Shown here: positions 19,295 through 28,436 of the stretch, in pieces
Position numbering within the stretch: position 1 is the stretch's first letter
Layout of the letters: each line of letters opens with the position of its first letter
Assembly (NCBI GenBank): GCA_018813065.1
Contig: JAHJCH010000017.1
Coordinates: 1 to 57,684, forward strand
Direction of reading: 5' to 3'
Source of the DNA: Myxococcota bacterium
GTDB taxonomy: Bacteria; Myxococcota_A; Bradymonadia; UBA7976; UBA1532
Length of the DNA stretch: 57,684 nucleotides
The notes under the pieces: generated by a model
Seen by the model: the letters and a program-made list of their open reading frames with translations, nothing else
What the model was told of the DNA's origin: nothing
Database searches by the model: none
Translations under genes and position numbers: made by a program

Positions 19295-20329
19295 TTAAAG
19301 ATGCGGCGTGGGTGGCGTGAGGCGCAGCAGCGCCACGATCCGCGCCGCGATCTCCTCGGGGCTGAGCTGCTCGCGGATGCCCCCCGCCTTGATCGCCTCA
19401 GCGGGCATACTGGGCACCACGCAGGTCTCAAGGGCTTGGGCGAGGGTATAAGCGCCCGCGTCGCGGAGGGCCACGCTGCCCTCGGCGCCGTCGCGGCCCA
19501 TGCCCGTCAGCACGACGGAGATCAGCCGCGCGCCGGCGCAGGCGCGGGCGGCGCTCTTAAACAGCGCGTCGGCGGAGGGGCAGGCCTCCTCAGCCTGCTT
19601 GGGGTGCTCCTCAAAGACGCCCTGGGCGTTGAGCGTGAGGTGATGATCCCCGCGCCCGAGGTAGACGACGCCCGCTTGGGGGCGCTCACCGGCGACGGCG
19701 ACGCGGGCTTGATGCCCCGCGCGCGTCAGCCACAGCGCCAGGCCCGCCTCATAGTTGGGCAAGACGTGCTGGGCGATGAGGACGGGCACGGGCAGCGGCG
19801 CGGGCAGCCTGGAGAGGATCCGCGTCAAGATCTCCGGCCCGCCGGTGGAGCTGCCGATGAGCAGCGCGCGGTAGCCAGGCTCAGCGACCTGGTGACCGCG
19901 CATCCCTTTGCTGTGACGGCGCAGGACGCGGGCCTTAGACATGGTGCGCACGGCCCGCAAGAGGCCATCCTTGATCTCGGCGAAGGTCTGCTTGGCGTCG
20001 GGCTTACTCAACAGCTCCACCGCGCCCGCCGCCAGCGCCCGATAGGCCCGCTCAGGCGCGTCCCGCGTCAAGCTGCTGAGCACCACGATGGGGCAGGCCG
20101 CCTCGCTGGACATGATCTCCGCCGTGGCTTGGATACCGTCCATCTCAGGCATCTCCAGATCCATCAGGATGACATCGGGCTTGAGGGCCAGAGCGCGCTC
20201 GATGGCCTCCAGGCCATTGGCGGCCTCGCCCACCACCTCAAAGCCCGCCTCAGGGCAAAAAAACTGGGCGAGTGTGCGCCGAACGACGCGGCTGTCATCC
20301 ACGATGAGGAGCTTGATCATCTCAATCAC
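19295..20329 (-). CDS. cheB: Chemotaxis methylesterase/deamidase CheB
   Basis: CheB removes methyl groups from receptor glutamates when phosphorylated. The receiver domain has LLIVDDSRVVRR and the phosphoacceptor Asp57 in LMDLEMPEMDG. The esterase domain has the triad Ser161 (IGSSTGGPE), His188 (AQHVLPNYEAG) and Asp280 (LTGMGRDGAEG). Length 344 is normal. The GTG start at 20,329 overlaps the cheA stop by 4 bases; an ATG three codons later is also possible. It is the last gene of the six-gene chemosensory operon and corresponds to FrzG in Myxococcus. Confidence 0.95.
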   Translation of the reverse strand: MIEMIKLLIVDDSRVVRRTLAQFFCPEAGFEVVGEAANGLEAIERALALKPDVILMDLEMPEMDGIQATAEIMSSEAACPIVVLSSLTRDAPERAYRALAAGAVELLSKPDAKQTFAEIKDGLLRAVRTMSKARVLRRHSKGMRGHQVAEPGYRALLIGSSTGGPEILTRILSRLPAPLPVPVLIAQHVLPNYEAGLALWLTRAGHQARVAVAGERPQAGVVYLGRGDHHLTLNAQGVFEEHPKQAEEACPSADALFKSAARACAGARLISVVLTGMGRDGAEGSVALRDAGAYTLAQALETCVVPSMPAEAIKAGGIREQLSPEEIAARIVALLRLTPPTPHL

Positions 20330-22548
20330 GACCCGATGAAGTTTTCGACCGTCTTCAATAAGCGTGACTCTTCAAACTCACCCTTGGGGATAAAGGTGTC
20401 TGCGCCCGCGTCGAGCATCCGCTGGATGCGCGCCGCGTCGGTGACCGCGCTGATGACGATAAAGGGCGTGTTGGGCCGCTCGCTGGCGCGCACCGCGCGG
20501 CAGAGATCGAGGCCGTCCATATGAGGCATCTCATAGTCCGACACGATCAAATCCACGCGGCGCTCGCCCTCGAAGCGCTCCAGCGCGACGCGGCCGTCCT
20601 CAGCGGAGAGCACTTGATAGCCCGCTTGCTGGAGGATGTTGCGCTCCAGCGTGCGCATCGTCAAGGAGTCATCCACGACCAGGATGCAGCGCTGATCGCT
20701 GACCTTATCGGGGGGGAGCAGGAGGACATTGGGCTTGATCTTCTGGGGCGGCAGCTGGGCGCGCGCCAGCAGCGCGGCGGCCTGGAGGACCAAGACGAGG
20801 GCGTGATCGGCCTGCACCGCGCCGCCGCTGAAGACCTCTTGGCGTTGAAACGCCTCGGGCATGGGCTTGATGACCAGATCCGAGGCGTCGATGATCTCAT
20901 CCACCTCGATGGCGACCTGGGACGCGCCGCTTTGGATGACCACGGCGGGGATCTTGGCGGCGCGCTCATCATGGGGGACGCCCAGGAGATCGCCCAGCCG
21001 CGTCAGGCTCAGCGGCGGGCCTTGACCGACCCGCACGATCGCGCGCCCCTCCAGCTGATGCAGATCCTCCAGCGTCAACCGCACCACCCGCTCAACGACA
21101 TCAAGGGGGAAGGCGAAGCGGCGCTCGCCGACGCGGACGACGAGCCCCTGCGTGGTCGAGGCGCTGATGGGCACGTCGAGGAAGAAGCGCGAGCCCGCCC
21201 CGGGGTTCGTCTCCAGGGAGAGGGCGCCGCCGAGCTGGCGGATGGTGTCAGCGACGACGTCCATACCCACGCCGCGCCCGGAGAGCGCGTCGGCCTCATC
21301 CTTCACCGAGAAGCCGGGGCGCGTGAGGATCTCCAAGACATTGTGCGGGGTTACGGGCTGATCCTCGCGGATTAAGCCCAGGGCCAGGGCCTTGGCGCGC
21401 ACCCCCACGAGGTTAATCCCGGCGCCGTCATCCTCGATGATGATGCGCACCTGGCCGCCGCGCGCCGTAGCGCCGAGGCGGATCATGCCGATGGGACGCT
21501 TGCCCAGCTCCGCGCGGGTCGCCGCGTCCTCGATCCCATGCCCCACGGCGTTGCGCACCAGATGCACCAGCACGGGCCGCAACGGCTCCAGCACCATCCG
21601 CCCGATCTCGACGCCCGCGCCCTCCGCCACGAGGCGCACGCGCTTATCGGCCAGCCGCCCCGCCTCGGTGAGCACCGAGGAGAAGGACTCAAAGAAGGGC
21701 TTGATCGGCATCATGCGCAGATCGCGCACCTGGTTGGAGAGCGCCGTGACCACCTGGCTGCTCTGGCGCGTGGCGAGGTGGGCGGCGCGGGCGGTGGAGA
21801 AGCTGTCGCGGGCGAGGCGGCGCAGGCCCTCATTGATGTCATCGAGGCGCTCATTGAGCGCGCGATCCAGCGTGTACTGGCGCAGCAGGTTGATGGCCTG
21901 ACGCCAGGCGTGGTTGAGGCCGCTGATGTCATCACGGAGGTGCTGAAGATCGCGGACGAACTCCGCTTGGCGCAGCTGGCTGAGGACGAGATCGCCGACG
22001 CGCTCGCCGAGCACATCGACGCGATCCATGCGCACCCGCAGATAAGCAGACTGCTCGCCCTGCTCGGGCTTGCTGGCCCCGTGTGTGGGGGAGACCGGCG
22101 CCAACTCCACGCTCGACGCCGAAGGCGACGCCAAGCTCAAGGCGGGGTTGGGCGGCGCCTCTACGCTGGACGCGGCGGGCGAGGCGAGGCCCTCCGCCGC
22201 GTCCACGGCGGGCTCATCCCCGCGCTCCACGGCGTTGAGGCACAGCTCCAAGCTCTCCACCGCGCGAAAGGCCTCCTCCGCGAGCAGATCGATGAGCGCG
22301 GCGTTGTCATGGGCGAAGGGCGTCAGGAAGTCTTCGATGTCATGGGCCTCTCGGCTCAGGGCGGCGAGGTCGGGGCCTTCACCGACCATGGAGGCGGCGC
22401 CCTTGATCGTGTGGAGGTTGCGCAGGATGACGGCCCACAGCCCCTCACGCGCCTGCGGCTCCGCGCCCTCATAGAGCGCGTTGACGGCGCTGGCGATCTC
22501 ACGGAGGAGATCCCGCGCCTCGGCGGTGAACTCCGCGCGGAAGTCCAT
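20326..22548 (-). CDS. cheA: Hybrid histidine kinase CheA with C-terminal receiver (FrzE-like)
   Basis: The 740-residue kinase contains an Hpt domain with phospho-His46 (NLHTIKGAASMVG), a Pro/Ala linker (about 120-160), the dimerisation helices, an HATPase with VHLVRNAVGHGIEDA (N box) and DDGAGI and GRGVGMDVV (G boxes), a CheW-like domain (about 475-600) and a receiver domain with ILVVDDSLTMR and Asp671 in IVSDYEMPHMDG. No separate P2 CheY-binding domain is apparent. The fused receiver can act as a phosphate sink or output, as in FrzE, and no cheY lies in the operon. It is 12 bases downstream of the receptor gene and overlaps cheB. Confidence 0.94.
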   Translation of the reverse strand: MDFRAEFTAEARDLLREIASAVNALYEGAEPQAREGLWAVILRNLHTIKGAASMVGEGPDLAALSREAHDIEDFLTPFAHDNAALIDLLAEEAFRAVESLELCLNAVERGDEPAVDAAEGLASPAASSVEAPPNPALSLASPSASSVELAPVSPTHGASKPEQGEQSAYLRVRMDRVDVLGERVGDLVLSQLRQAEFVRDLQHLRDDISGLNHAWRQAINLLRQYTLDRALNERLDDINEGLRRLARDSFSTARAAHLATRQSSQVVTALSNQVRDLRMMPIKPFFESFSSVLTEAGRLADKRVRLVAEGAGVEIGRMVLEPLRPVLVHLVRNAVGHGIEDAATRAELGKRPIGMIRLGATARGGQVRIIIEDDGAGINLVGVRAKALALGLIREDQPVTPHNVLEILTRPGFSVKDEADALSGRGVGMDVVADTIRQLGGALSLETNPGAGSRFFLDVPISASTTQGLVVRVGERRFAFPLDVVERVVRLTLEDLHQLEGRAIVRVGQGPPLSLTRLGDLLGVPHDERAAKIPAVVIQSGASQVAIEVDEIIDASDLVIKPMPEAFQRQEVFSGGAVQADHALVLVLQAAALLARAQLPPQKIKPNVLLLPPDKVSDQRCILVVDDSLTMRTLERNILQQAGYQVLSAEDGRVALERFEGERRVDLIVSDYEMPHMDGLDLCRAVRASERPNTPFIVISAVTDAARIQRMLDAGADTFIPKGEFEESRLLKTVENFIGS

Positions 22549-22560
22549 GGATGGGCCTCC

Positions 22561-23892
22561 TCAGTCGATGCGGTTGTTCTGAATTTGCTCATTGAGCGCG
22601 TGCACCAGGGAGATCAGCTCCTCGCCGATGCTCTTGGTGTCTTGAGAGCTGCTGGAGACGGACTCTGTGCCCTCATTGACGGCGGCCATGGCCTGCGCCA
22701 CCTGGTCGATGCCGATGCTGGCCTGCCGCGCGGCGTTGGCGATCAAGCGCGCCGAGTCGGCGGCGGCCTCCACGCTGCGGTGGAGCAGGCTGATGGCGTC
22801 GCGGGTGTTCTCGGCCAGATCCACGCCCGAGGAGGCCTTGCGCCCCCCCTCCTCGGCGGCCATCACCGCCGCGCTGGTCGCCGCCTGGATATCGCGGAGG
22901 ATCTGATTGACCTGCCGCGTCGCCTGCTTGCTCTGATCGGCCAGATCGCGCATCTCGGCGGCCACCACGGAGAAGCTGCGGCCATGATCGCCGGCGCGGG
23001 CGGCCTCGATGGCCGCGTTGAGCGCCAAGAGCTTGGACTGCTCCGCCAGCTCCGCCACCGAGCCGACGATCTCATGGATCTGCTGGTTTTGATCGCTCAC
23101 CGCCACGATCTTGTTGCCGATGGAGTCGGTCTGATCGCGCAGCTGGCCCATGTTCTCGGCGGTCTTACCCACGGCGTTGACGCCGCGCGAGACGGCCTCA
23201 AGGGCCTCCTCGGTGGTGGACAGCACGGTCCCTGCCTGCTCATGAGATTGGCTCGTGGTGTGGCGCAGCTCCGCCAGCGTGGTGGTGATCTCGGCGATGG
23301 CCGTTGACTGCTGCTGCACCATGGAGCTTTGCTTATCCGCCGAGCGGGTCAGCCGCTCGACCATCTCACTCAGGGCCGAGGTGACCTCCTCCAGCTGGGA
23401 GACGAACGTGCGGGTGTTGTGCTCATTGGTCGCCAGCAGGGCGTTGAGGTACGTCTCGATGGCGATGGTGGCGTCGAACATGAGGATCTTCGTCAGGCTG
23501 CGGAAGTGGGCGATGCCCTCCTCGCGATCCTCGAAGTGACGAAAGACCTCCGCGCCCAGCTCGGTGAGGAAGAAGGTGAAGGCGGGGAGATACCACTTGG
23601 GCGGCAGATCGACGCGCTCATGGGCTTGGCCGACCTTGAGGCGATCGGCGAAGTAGCCTTCATCGTAGACGCCGCCGAAGAGCTTGGCGAAGTAGCGCCC
23701 TTGCAGGTGCTTGAGGCGATCCACCTTGCCGTCCGTGAGCTTCGCGAGGGGCGCGAAGCTGTTGACGTGCTCATAAAAGGGGTCCATCAAGGCCCCGACC
23801 CACGCCTCACTGTGCGCCGCCAGCGTTTTAAGGCGCTCAGCGTCAGTCGCATCAAAGCCTAAGAAGCGCATCCGCTCTTGAATCTCGCTCAT
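22561..23892 (-). CDS. Soluble globin-coupled chemoreceptor (HemAT-like)
   Basis: The 443-residue receptor has no membrane segment. Residues 1 to about 160 match the protoglobin fold of globin-coupled sensors: [26 protein letters not shown], then [18 protein letters not shown], where His91 is the likely proximal heme ligand. Residues about 180-443 are a methyl-accepting domain with the hairpin tip [19 protein letters not shown]. It should bind heme and signal oxygen (or NO/CO) to CheA through CheW. It occupies the place FrzCD has in the Myxococcus Frz operon, which lacks a globin domain. Start overlaps the cheW stop (ATGA). Confidence 0.9.
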   Translation of the reverse strand: MSEIQERMRFLGFDATDAERLKTLAAHSEAWVGALMDPFYEHVNSFAPLAKLTDGKVDRLKHLQGRYFAKLFGGVYDEGYFADRLKVGQAHERVDLPPKWYLPAFTFFLTELGAEVFRHFEDREEGIAHFRSLTKILMFDATIAIETYLNALLATNEHNTRTFVSQLEEVTSALSEMVERLTRSADKQSSMVQQQSTAIAEITTTLAELRHTTSQSHEQAGTVLSTTEEALEAVSRGVNAVGKTAENMGQLRDQTDSIGNKIVAVSDQNQQIHEIVGSVAELAEQSKLLALNAAIEAARAGDHGRSFSVVAAEMRDLADQSKQATRQVNQILRDIQAATSAAVMAAEEGGRKASSGVDLAENTRDAISLLHRSVEAAADSARLIANAARQASIGIDQVAQAMAAVNEGTESVSSSSQDTKSIGEELISLVHALNEQIQNNRID

Positions 23893-24398
23893 CTCCCGTC
23901 TCCCAAATAAAAGCTTTTAGAGTGAAAGAGCCCGTCCACCTTAAGGACGGCGGTGTCATCGGCCAAGAGGCCTCGATACAGCTCCGCAGCGCCGGGCAAG
24001 GCCACGGGCGGCGGATCGGGCGGCGCGTCGAGGCGCCGCACCCCCTCGACCTCATCGGCGAGGAGCCCCAGCGAGCGCGCCTGATGCTCCACCACCAAGA
24101 CCCAGCGTGGGGCCGTGACCACCTCGCCGACGAAGGCCCCGATGTCATGGAGGCTGAGGAGCTGACCATTCCAATAAAAGATCCCCGGCACCTTGCTTGA
24201 GGCGCCGGGCACGGGGCAGGCCCCGCGCAGTGGGCGCAGGGCTTCGAGGTGGGTGAGATCCAGGGCGAAGCGGCGTGCGCCGCGCTGAAAGACCAAGACC
24301 TCGGCGGCGTGGCTGCGCGCCTCGGTCATGGGCACGGCGTAGCGCGAGGCCCGCCGATCGAGGACGTGGTTCAGCTCAGAGGTGGCGGAGCTGCTCAT
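23889..24398 (-). CDS. cheW: CheW-like coupling protein 2
   Basis: The product is 169 residues with a single CheW fold: [63 protein letters not shown]. It has an N-terminal extension of about 30 residues. It should bridge receptor and CheA. The sequence is more divergent than the first CheW of the operon (acidic switches and a Pro-rich [13 protein letters not shown] loop), so it may serve a different partner, like FrzB. The ATG at 24,398 overlaps cheR by 23 bases; a downstream ATG (24,329) would avoid the overlap. Confidence 0.88.
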   Translation of the reverse strand: MSSSATSELNHVLDRRASRYAVPMTEARSHAAEVLVFQRGARRFALDLTHLEALRPLRGACPVPGASSKVPGIFYWNGQLLSLHDIGAFVGEVVTAPRWVLVVEHQARSLGLLADEVEGVRRLDAPPDPPPVALPGAAELYRGLLADDTAVLKVDGLFHSKSFYLGDGR

Positions 24399-25584
24399 AG
24401 ATCATCTCCCTCAGTTCATGCTCGCTCGGCGCGCACTCGGTGGGCGTGGCGCCTTGACTCAAGGCGTCCTTGGCGCGCAGGAGGTGACGGCGGGCGCGGT
24501 CAGGCTCACCCATGCGCCGCAAGAGCCGCCCCATGAGCAGGTGAGCGAAGGGGGCGTCGGGCTCAAGGAACAGCGCGCGGCGCGCCAAGGCGATCCCCTC
24601 GGCGCGGCGGCCCTGCTCCTCGGCGATCAGGCCCAACATCAAGTTAGGGCTGGCCTCCAAGGGGTGATGCTTGAGCAAGCCCTCCAAGATCCGCCTGGCC
24701 TCATCCAAGCGGCGCGCGCCGATGAGCCGACGACAAGCGGCGAGGCCCTCCTTGAGCTGATCGGCGGCCTGGAGGGGGACGGGGGTCGCCAAGGCCACGA
24801 CCAGGGCCTCTCGGGGCGGCGGCAGCGGCGGCGGCGGGGTGGGCGGCGGCGGCGGCGCGGCGAGGCGGACGCCCGGCTTACGAAAAGCGCGCGCTTGACC
24901 TCGCCAGAAGACCTCGAAGCCCACGGAGGGCGGCGGCGTGGGGTCTGTATCGGCGATGATCAGGAGGCCGCCTGGGTTAAGGGCCGCCAAGAAGCGCTGA
25001 TAGACCTCCTGAGCGCGGGCGGGGCTGAAGTACAAGAGCACGTTGCGGCAGAAGATGACGTCGAGGCCCTGGGGGAAGCCATCATCCATGAGGTTGAGCA
25101 CCTCAAAGCGGACCTGCTGACGCAGCGCGGGATCCACCACCACGCCATCGGCCTCTGGGCGCAGCCAATCAGGCAGCTCGACGCGGCCCCTCAAAGACCA
25201 GCCGCTGTAGACGCCGCGCCGCGCCTTGTCCACGGACTCGGGGTTGAGATCGGTGGCGATGAGATCAAAGAGGACGCGCCCCCGCAGCGTACCAGCGATG
25301 GAGTAGGCCTCCTCGCCGGTCGAGCAGCCCGCCGACCAGATCCGCAGCGCGCGAGGCGGCCCGTCTACGGCGCTCAGGCGCGGCGCCTCAGCCAAAAGCA
25401 GCTCAAAGTGATGTTGATGACGCAGGAAGAAGGTCTCACCGATGCTAAAGGTGCGCACCAGCTGCTCGGCGCTCATAGGCGCCTCGGAGGCCAGCCAGTC
25501 CTCGACGCGGCGCTGAGCGAAGCTCTCCAGATCCACACCCAAGCGGCGGGCGACCTCATCGGCCAGGGCTTGACGTTGACTCAA
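24376..25584 (-). CDS. cheR: Chemotaxis methyltransferase CheR with C-terminal TPR domain (FrzF-like)
   Basis: CheR methylates receptor glutamates using S-adenosylmethionine. The N-terminal helical part is followed by the SAM-binding fold with IWSAGCSTGEEAYSIA, IATDLNPESVDKAR and DVIFCRNVLLYFSP, then a proline-rich linker (PPPPPTPPPPLPPP) and tetratricopeptide-type helices from about residue 280 to 385 (LGLIAEEQGRRAEGIALARRA). A TPR tail on CheR is a feature of FrzF-type proteins, where it regulates methylation. The gene overlaps both neighbouring cheW genes, so the whole operon is tightly coupled. Confidence 0.93.
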   Translation of the reverse strand: MSQRQALADEVARRLGVDLESFAQRRVEDWLASEAPMSAEQLVRTFSIGETFFLRHQHHFELLLAEAPRLSAVDGPPRALRIWSAGCSTGEEAYSIAGTLRGRVLFDLIATDLNPESVDKARRGVYSGWSLRGRVELPDWLRPEADGVVVDPALRQQVRFEVLNLMDDGFPQGLDVIFCRNVLLYFSPARAQEVYQRFLAALNPGGLLIIADTDPTPPPSVGFEVFWRGQARAFRKPGVRLAAPPPPPTPPPPLPPPREALVVALATPVPLQAADQLKEGLAACRRLIGARRLDEARRILEGLLKHHPLEASPNLMLGLIAEEQGRRAEGIALARRALFLEPDAPFAHLLMGRLLRRMGEPDRARRHLLRAKDALSQGATPTECAPSEHELREMIYEQLRHL

Positions 25585-25964
25585 AGCGTGAACTCCTGCG
25601 GATCGAGGACGCTGAGCATCTCCCCCTCGACCAGCGCGATCTGCCCCCCTGGCCCCGCGCCGGGCGGCTGAAGGAGGCGCTCGGGCTCAACCAGATCGAT
25701 GACATCATCGACGATCAAGGCCGCCAGCTGATCCGCGTGGGGCACGACCAAGATAAAGCGGCTGGGATCGAGGGGCGCGTCGGCGGAGGCGACGTCGAAG
25801 ACCGGCACGAGGGCGCCGCGCAGGTTCATGACCCCGCGCAGCCGCGATGAGGAGGCGCTCACCTTGAGGCGCATCATCGGCAAAACCTCATGGACACGAT
25901 CGAGGGCAAAGAGGACGGCCTCGGCGCCCACCTTTACCCTGAGGAAGACCTCTCCCATCTCCAC
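25581..25964 (-). CDS. cheW: CheW-like coupling protein 1, first gene of the chemosensory operon
   Basis: This short CheW (127 residues) contains FLRVKVGAEAVLFALDRVHEVLPMMRL, here cited in part, then LRGVMNLRGALVPVFDV, which is the canonical CheW signature, and LAALIVDDVIDLVEPERL. It should couple the soluble receptor to CheA. The start of the operon is here: the next gene on the left (cheR) overlaps by ATGA, and the upstream region 25,965-26,100 separates it from the divergent PHA unit. Confidence 0.92.
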   Translation of the reverse strand: MEMGEVFLRVKVGAEAVLFALDRVHEVLPMMRLKVSASSSRLRGVMNLRGALVPVFDVASADAPLDPSRFILVVPHADQLAALIVDDVIDLVEPERLLQPPGAGPGGQIALVEGEMLSVLDPQEFTL

Positions 25965-26100
25965 CTCACGTCATCGATGTGCATTCGGGGTTGACTCGCC
26001 GCGCTTAACTCGACTGCGCCGCGCGCCAGCTTAAGCCCTGGGCCAACTGCGCCCAGACGATCAATATCTAAACATCTGAAAACAATCAGAATTTAAATCA
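25965..26100. promoter_or_regulatory. Divergent control region between the chemosensory and PHA operons
   Basis: These 136 bases contain an AT-rich part near 26,068-26,100. Promoters for the cheW1 operon (leftward) must lie here. I cannot name a specific site on the leftward side; the rightward site is listed separately. Confidence 0.4.
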
Positions 26101-26121
26101 TTTTTGTGCAGCGCACAAAAA
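26101..26121. promoter_or_regulatory. Palindromic operator candidate 1 (PHA unit 1)
   Basis: A perfect inverted repeat with nine-base arms (26101-26109 and 26113-26121), core TTTTGTGC-AGC-GCACAAAA. The same 19 bases recur at 30,336-30,354. Each copy lies just upstream of a TTG-N17-TAC promoter-like pair. The TGC-rich centre fits what is known of PhaR binding sites, and phaR is in this unit; identity of the binder is inference. Confidence 0.7.
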
Positions 26122-26125
26122 ACAG

Positions 26126-26154
26126 TTGCGCGCCCCCTCGCCGCGCCGTACAAC
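26126..26154 (+). promoter_or_regulatory. Candidate sigma-70-like promoter of PHA unit 1
   Basis: TTGCGC (26126-26131), a 17-base spacer and TACAAC (26149-26154) precede the first gene by 34 bases. The matching arrangement at 30,358-30,386 behind the same palindrome supports it. Confidence 0.5.
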
Positions 26155-26188
26155 AAGGACATCGAGTGACCTCAAGCAAGGAGCCCCC

Positions 26189-26443
26189 ATGATCAAGCAC
26201 CTCTTTACGCAGTCTCAGGCGATCTTCAACGACGAGCTGGCCTACTGGAAGGCCCAGGCCGAGCAGCAGCGCGCGGCGGCGGCGCAGCGCATGACGCAGC
26301 AGCGCGCGCAGCTGATGACCGCGATGGATGAAGCCATCCAAGCGCAGCGCGCGCAGATCAACGAGGTGCAGGCGCACTTTAGCCACCTCGCTGAGCGCCA
26401 ATGGAAGCTCTACCAAGACCTCTTCAGCGTCAAGGTGCCCTGA
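26189..26443 (+). CDS. Small phasin-like, PHA granule-associated protein
   Basis: The 84-residue, almost wholly helical protein is rich in Gln and Ala (AEQQRAAAAQRMTQQRAQ; QRAQINEVQAHFSHLAERQW), with spacing of hydrophobic residues fitting one long amphipathic helix. Phasins coat PHA granules through such helices. It is the first gene of the unit that contains phaC and phaR, which is the normal place for a phasin under PhaR control. AAGGAG precedes the ATG. Its stop overlaps the next start (TGATG). Sequence is too short for a firm family call, so phasin is an inference from position and shape. Confidence 0.65.
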   Translation: MIKHLFTQSQAIFNDELAYWKAQAEQQRAAAAQRMTQQRAQLMTAMDEAIQAQRAQINEVQAHFSHLAERQWKLYQDLFSVKVP

Positions 26444-26886
26444 TGTCGGACAAGCCCGCCTGGGCGTGGCCCTTCGCCGCGCCCGCTACGGCGCTCAAGG
26501 CCTTTGAGGACTTCATGGCGGCGCGCGGCGCCGAGTGGCTGCGCGATGAGCGGATGCTCAAGGGCGCGGGGAAGACCATGGCGGCCTCGATGCAGGCCAA
26601 GTCCCAGTGGGATCGCTTGATGGAGGTGTGGATGGGCGAGCTGCACATGGCCACCAGCGGCCAGATGGAAGAGATGGCTCGCCGCGTCGATGACGTTGAT
26701 CGTCGGGTGGACCAGCTCGGCGAGCGCTTGGATGAGATCAGCGATCTCTTACGAGAGGTGCTCAGCGCCTTAAAGGCGCCCGAGGCTGCCCAGCCCGAGG
26801 CCGCCCAGCCCAAAGCCAAGACCAAGAAGCCCAAGACCCCTACGCGCGTGGAGCCCGCCGATGAGGCGCCTCAAGAGGAGAGTTGA
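26443..26886 (+). CDS. PhaE-like subunit of PHA synthase 1 (miniature)
   Basis: The 147-residue product is helical with a C-terminal coiled coil (MARRVDDVDRRVDQLGERLD, then ISDLLREVLSAL) and an Ala/Pro/Lys tail (PKAKTKKPKTPTR). Class III PHA synthases need PhaE, a helical partner of about 350 residues that ends in a similar heptad coil; this one is less than half that size. It lies two bases before phaC1, and a second small helical protein precedes phaC2 in the same way. The call therefore rests on position and the terminal coil; a phasin is the alternative. Confidence 0.6.
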   Translation: MSDKPAWAWPFAAPATALKAFEDFMAARGAEWLRDERMLKGAGKTMAASMQAKSQWDRLMEVWMGELHMATSGQMEEMARRVDDVDRRVDQLGERLDEISDLLREVLSALKAPEAAQPEAAQPKAKTKKPKTPTRVEPADEAPQEES

Positions 26887-26887
26887 G

Positions 26888-27943
26888 ATGATGACGCAGC
26901 TGTTGGGGGCGGTGAAGGACGCGGCGGCGCGGGTGGCGCCGATGGAGCTGCGCGGCGTGGACGTCGAGGGCAACGCCACCCCCTATGAGGTGGTCGCCGC
27001 TCGTGGCCCCATGCGCGTGCTCTACTTTGAGCCTCGGGGTGCGGCGCGGCACATCACGCCGATCGTCTTCTCCTACTCGATGATCAATCGCTGGTACATC
27101 CTCGACTTTATGCCGGGCCGCAGCCTCATCGAGCACCTCACCGGCGCGGGGCATCCCTGCTATGTCATCGACTGGGGCACGCCCACGCGCTTGGATCGCC
27201 ATAAGACCTGGGGGGACTACGCGCTGCGCTACCTGGGCTTGGCGATGGAGACGGCCTGCCAACGCGAGGGCGTCGAGCAAGCGCACCTCTACGGCTACTG
27301 CATGGGCGGCACGCTGGCGCTGACCTACGCCGCGCTGCGACCGCGCCGCGTGCGCAGCTTCGTGGCCATGGCCGTGCCCGCCGACTTCCACGACGAGGGG
27401 CTCTTGAGCCTGTGGACCCGCGAGGAGAGCTTCAACGTGGACGCCGTGGTGGACGCCTACGGCAACGTCCCGACCTGGCTGATGGAGTCGGGCTTCCGCG
27501 CCATGGCGCCGATGAACAACCTCACCAAGTGGCGGGATCTGTGGAAGCTGCGCGACAAGGAGGGCTTTATCGAGACGTGGCGGGCGATGGAGCGCTGGGC
27601 CTCGGACAACGTGCCCTTCCCTGGCGAGGTCTACCGCCAATATGTGCGCGACACTTATCAGAAAAACCGCTTCATCAAGGGCGAGATGGTCGTCGATGGC
27701 GCGCGGGTGGATCTCAGCGCCGTGCGCGCCCCGCTCTTGGTGGTGACCGCCCAAAACGACCAGACCGTGCCCGAGGCCAGCGCCGTGGCGCTCCTCGACG
27801 TGGTGGGCAGCGTCGATAAGCAGCACCGCGCCTACCCCACGGGGCACATCGGCCTGAGCACCAGCTCCAAGGCGGCCAAGGTCTATTGGCCGGAGATCAG
27901 CGCGTGGCTGATCGCCCACGGGGCGGACGTGGTGGAGGCGTGA
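26888..27943 (+). CDS. phaC: Class III-type PHA synthase PhaC, copy 1
   Basis: PhaC polymerises (R)-3-hydroxyacyl-CoA to polyester. The 351-residue length is that of class III enzymes. The lipase-like box GYCMGG carries the nucleophile Cys138; Asp291 (TAQNDQTVP) and His320 (PTGHIGL) complete the triad. SMINRWYILDFMPGRSLIEHL and DWGTPTRLDR are conserved PhaC segments. An AGGAGAG ribosome site precedes the ATG at 26,888. A second synthase at 36,610 differs clearly, so the two may prefer different monomers. Confidence 0.94.
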   Translation: MMTQLLGAVKDAAARVAPMELRGVDVEGNATPYEVVAARGPMRVLYFEPRGAARHITPIVFSYSMINRWYILDFMPGRSLIEHLTGAGHPCYVIDWGTPTRLDRHKTWGDYALRYLGLAMETACQREGVEQAHLYGYCMGGTLALTYAALRPRRVRSFVAMAVPADFHDEGLLSLWTREESFNVDAVVDAYGNVPTWLMESGFRAMAPMNNLTKWRDLWKLRDKEGFIETWRAMERWASDNVPFPGEVYRQYVRDTYQKNRFIKGEMVVDGARVDLSAVRAPLLVVTAQNDQTVPEASAVALLDVVGSVDKQHRAYPTGHIGLSTSSKAAKVYWPEISAWLIAHGADVVEA

Positions 27944-28010
27944 GGCGCCTTTAATTCAGCGCCTCGCCCCGCTACCTTGGCGCTCTCTCTGCGAGCGAGG
28001 ATCACCCGAC

Positions 28011-28436
28011 ATGGCCCCAGTGTTGATCAAGCGATACCGTAACCGCCGGCTCTACGACACCGGGCGGAGCCGGTACATCACCTATGAAGATCTCGCCCAG
28101 GATCTCATGGAGGGTCGCTCGATTCGCATCGCCGACGCCAAAACGGGTGAAGATCTGACAAAACGCACCTTGATGCAGGTGTTATTGACAGAAGAGCACG
28201 TCCACAAGCTCGAATGCATCCCCGAAGAGTTCCTTCGCACCCTGATACAGATCGAAGACAAGTCGCTGATGCGGCTCTTCCACCACTACCTCCACATGAC
28301 CCTCAAGTCCTTCGCCGTCGCCCAACAGGCCATGCACCAAAACCTTGAGTTGTTTAAGAGCATGGCCCCTGGCGGGGGGGATCTGATGGGGGTCCTAGGG
28401 CGGCTGATTGGCCGCCCCCCCTCGAAAGAGCCATGA
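28011..28436 (+). CDS. phaR: PHA synthesis regulator PhaR
   Basis: PhaR represses phasin and related genes and is released when it binds nascent PHA. The N-terminal DNA-binding motif IKRYRNRRLYDTGRSRYIT and YEDLAQDLMEGRSIRIADA are characteristic, and the accumulation-regulator domain follows (LTKRTLMQVLLTEEH). Length 141 is slightly below that of beta-proteobacterial PhaR. It lies 67 bases after phaC1. It is the best candidate to bind the two identical palindromes heading the two PHA units. The next gene overlaps by 4 bases. Confidence 0.93.
   Translation: MAPVLIKRYRNRRLYDTGRSRYITYEDLAQDLMEGRSIRIADAKTGEDLTKRTLMQVLLTEEHVHKLECIPEEFLRTLIQIEDKSLMRLFHHYLHMTLKSFAVAQQAMHQNLELFKSMAPGGGDLMGVLGRLIGRPPSKEP

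Noticed and set aside
21538..23307. 589-codon plus-strand frame opposite cheA and the receptor gene
   Set aside because: It crosses two well-supported genes, has Gly/Ala/Arg-rich low-complexity sequence and no domain.
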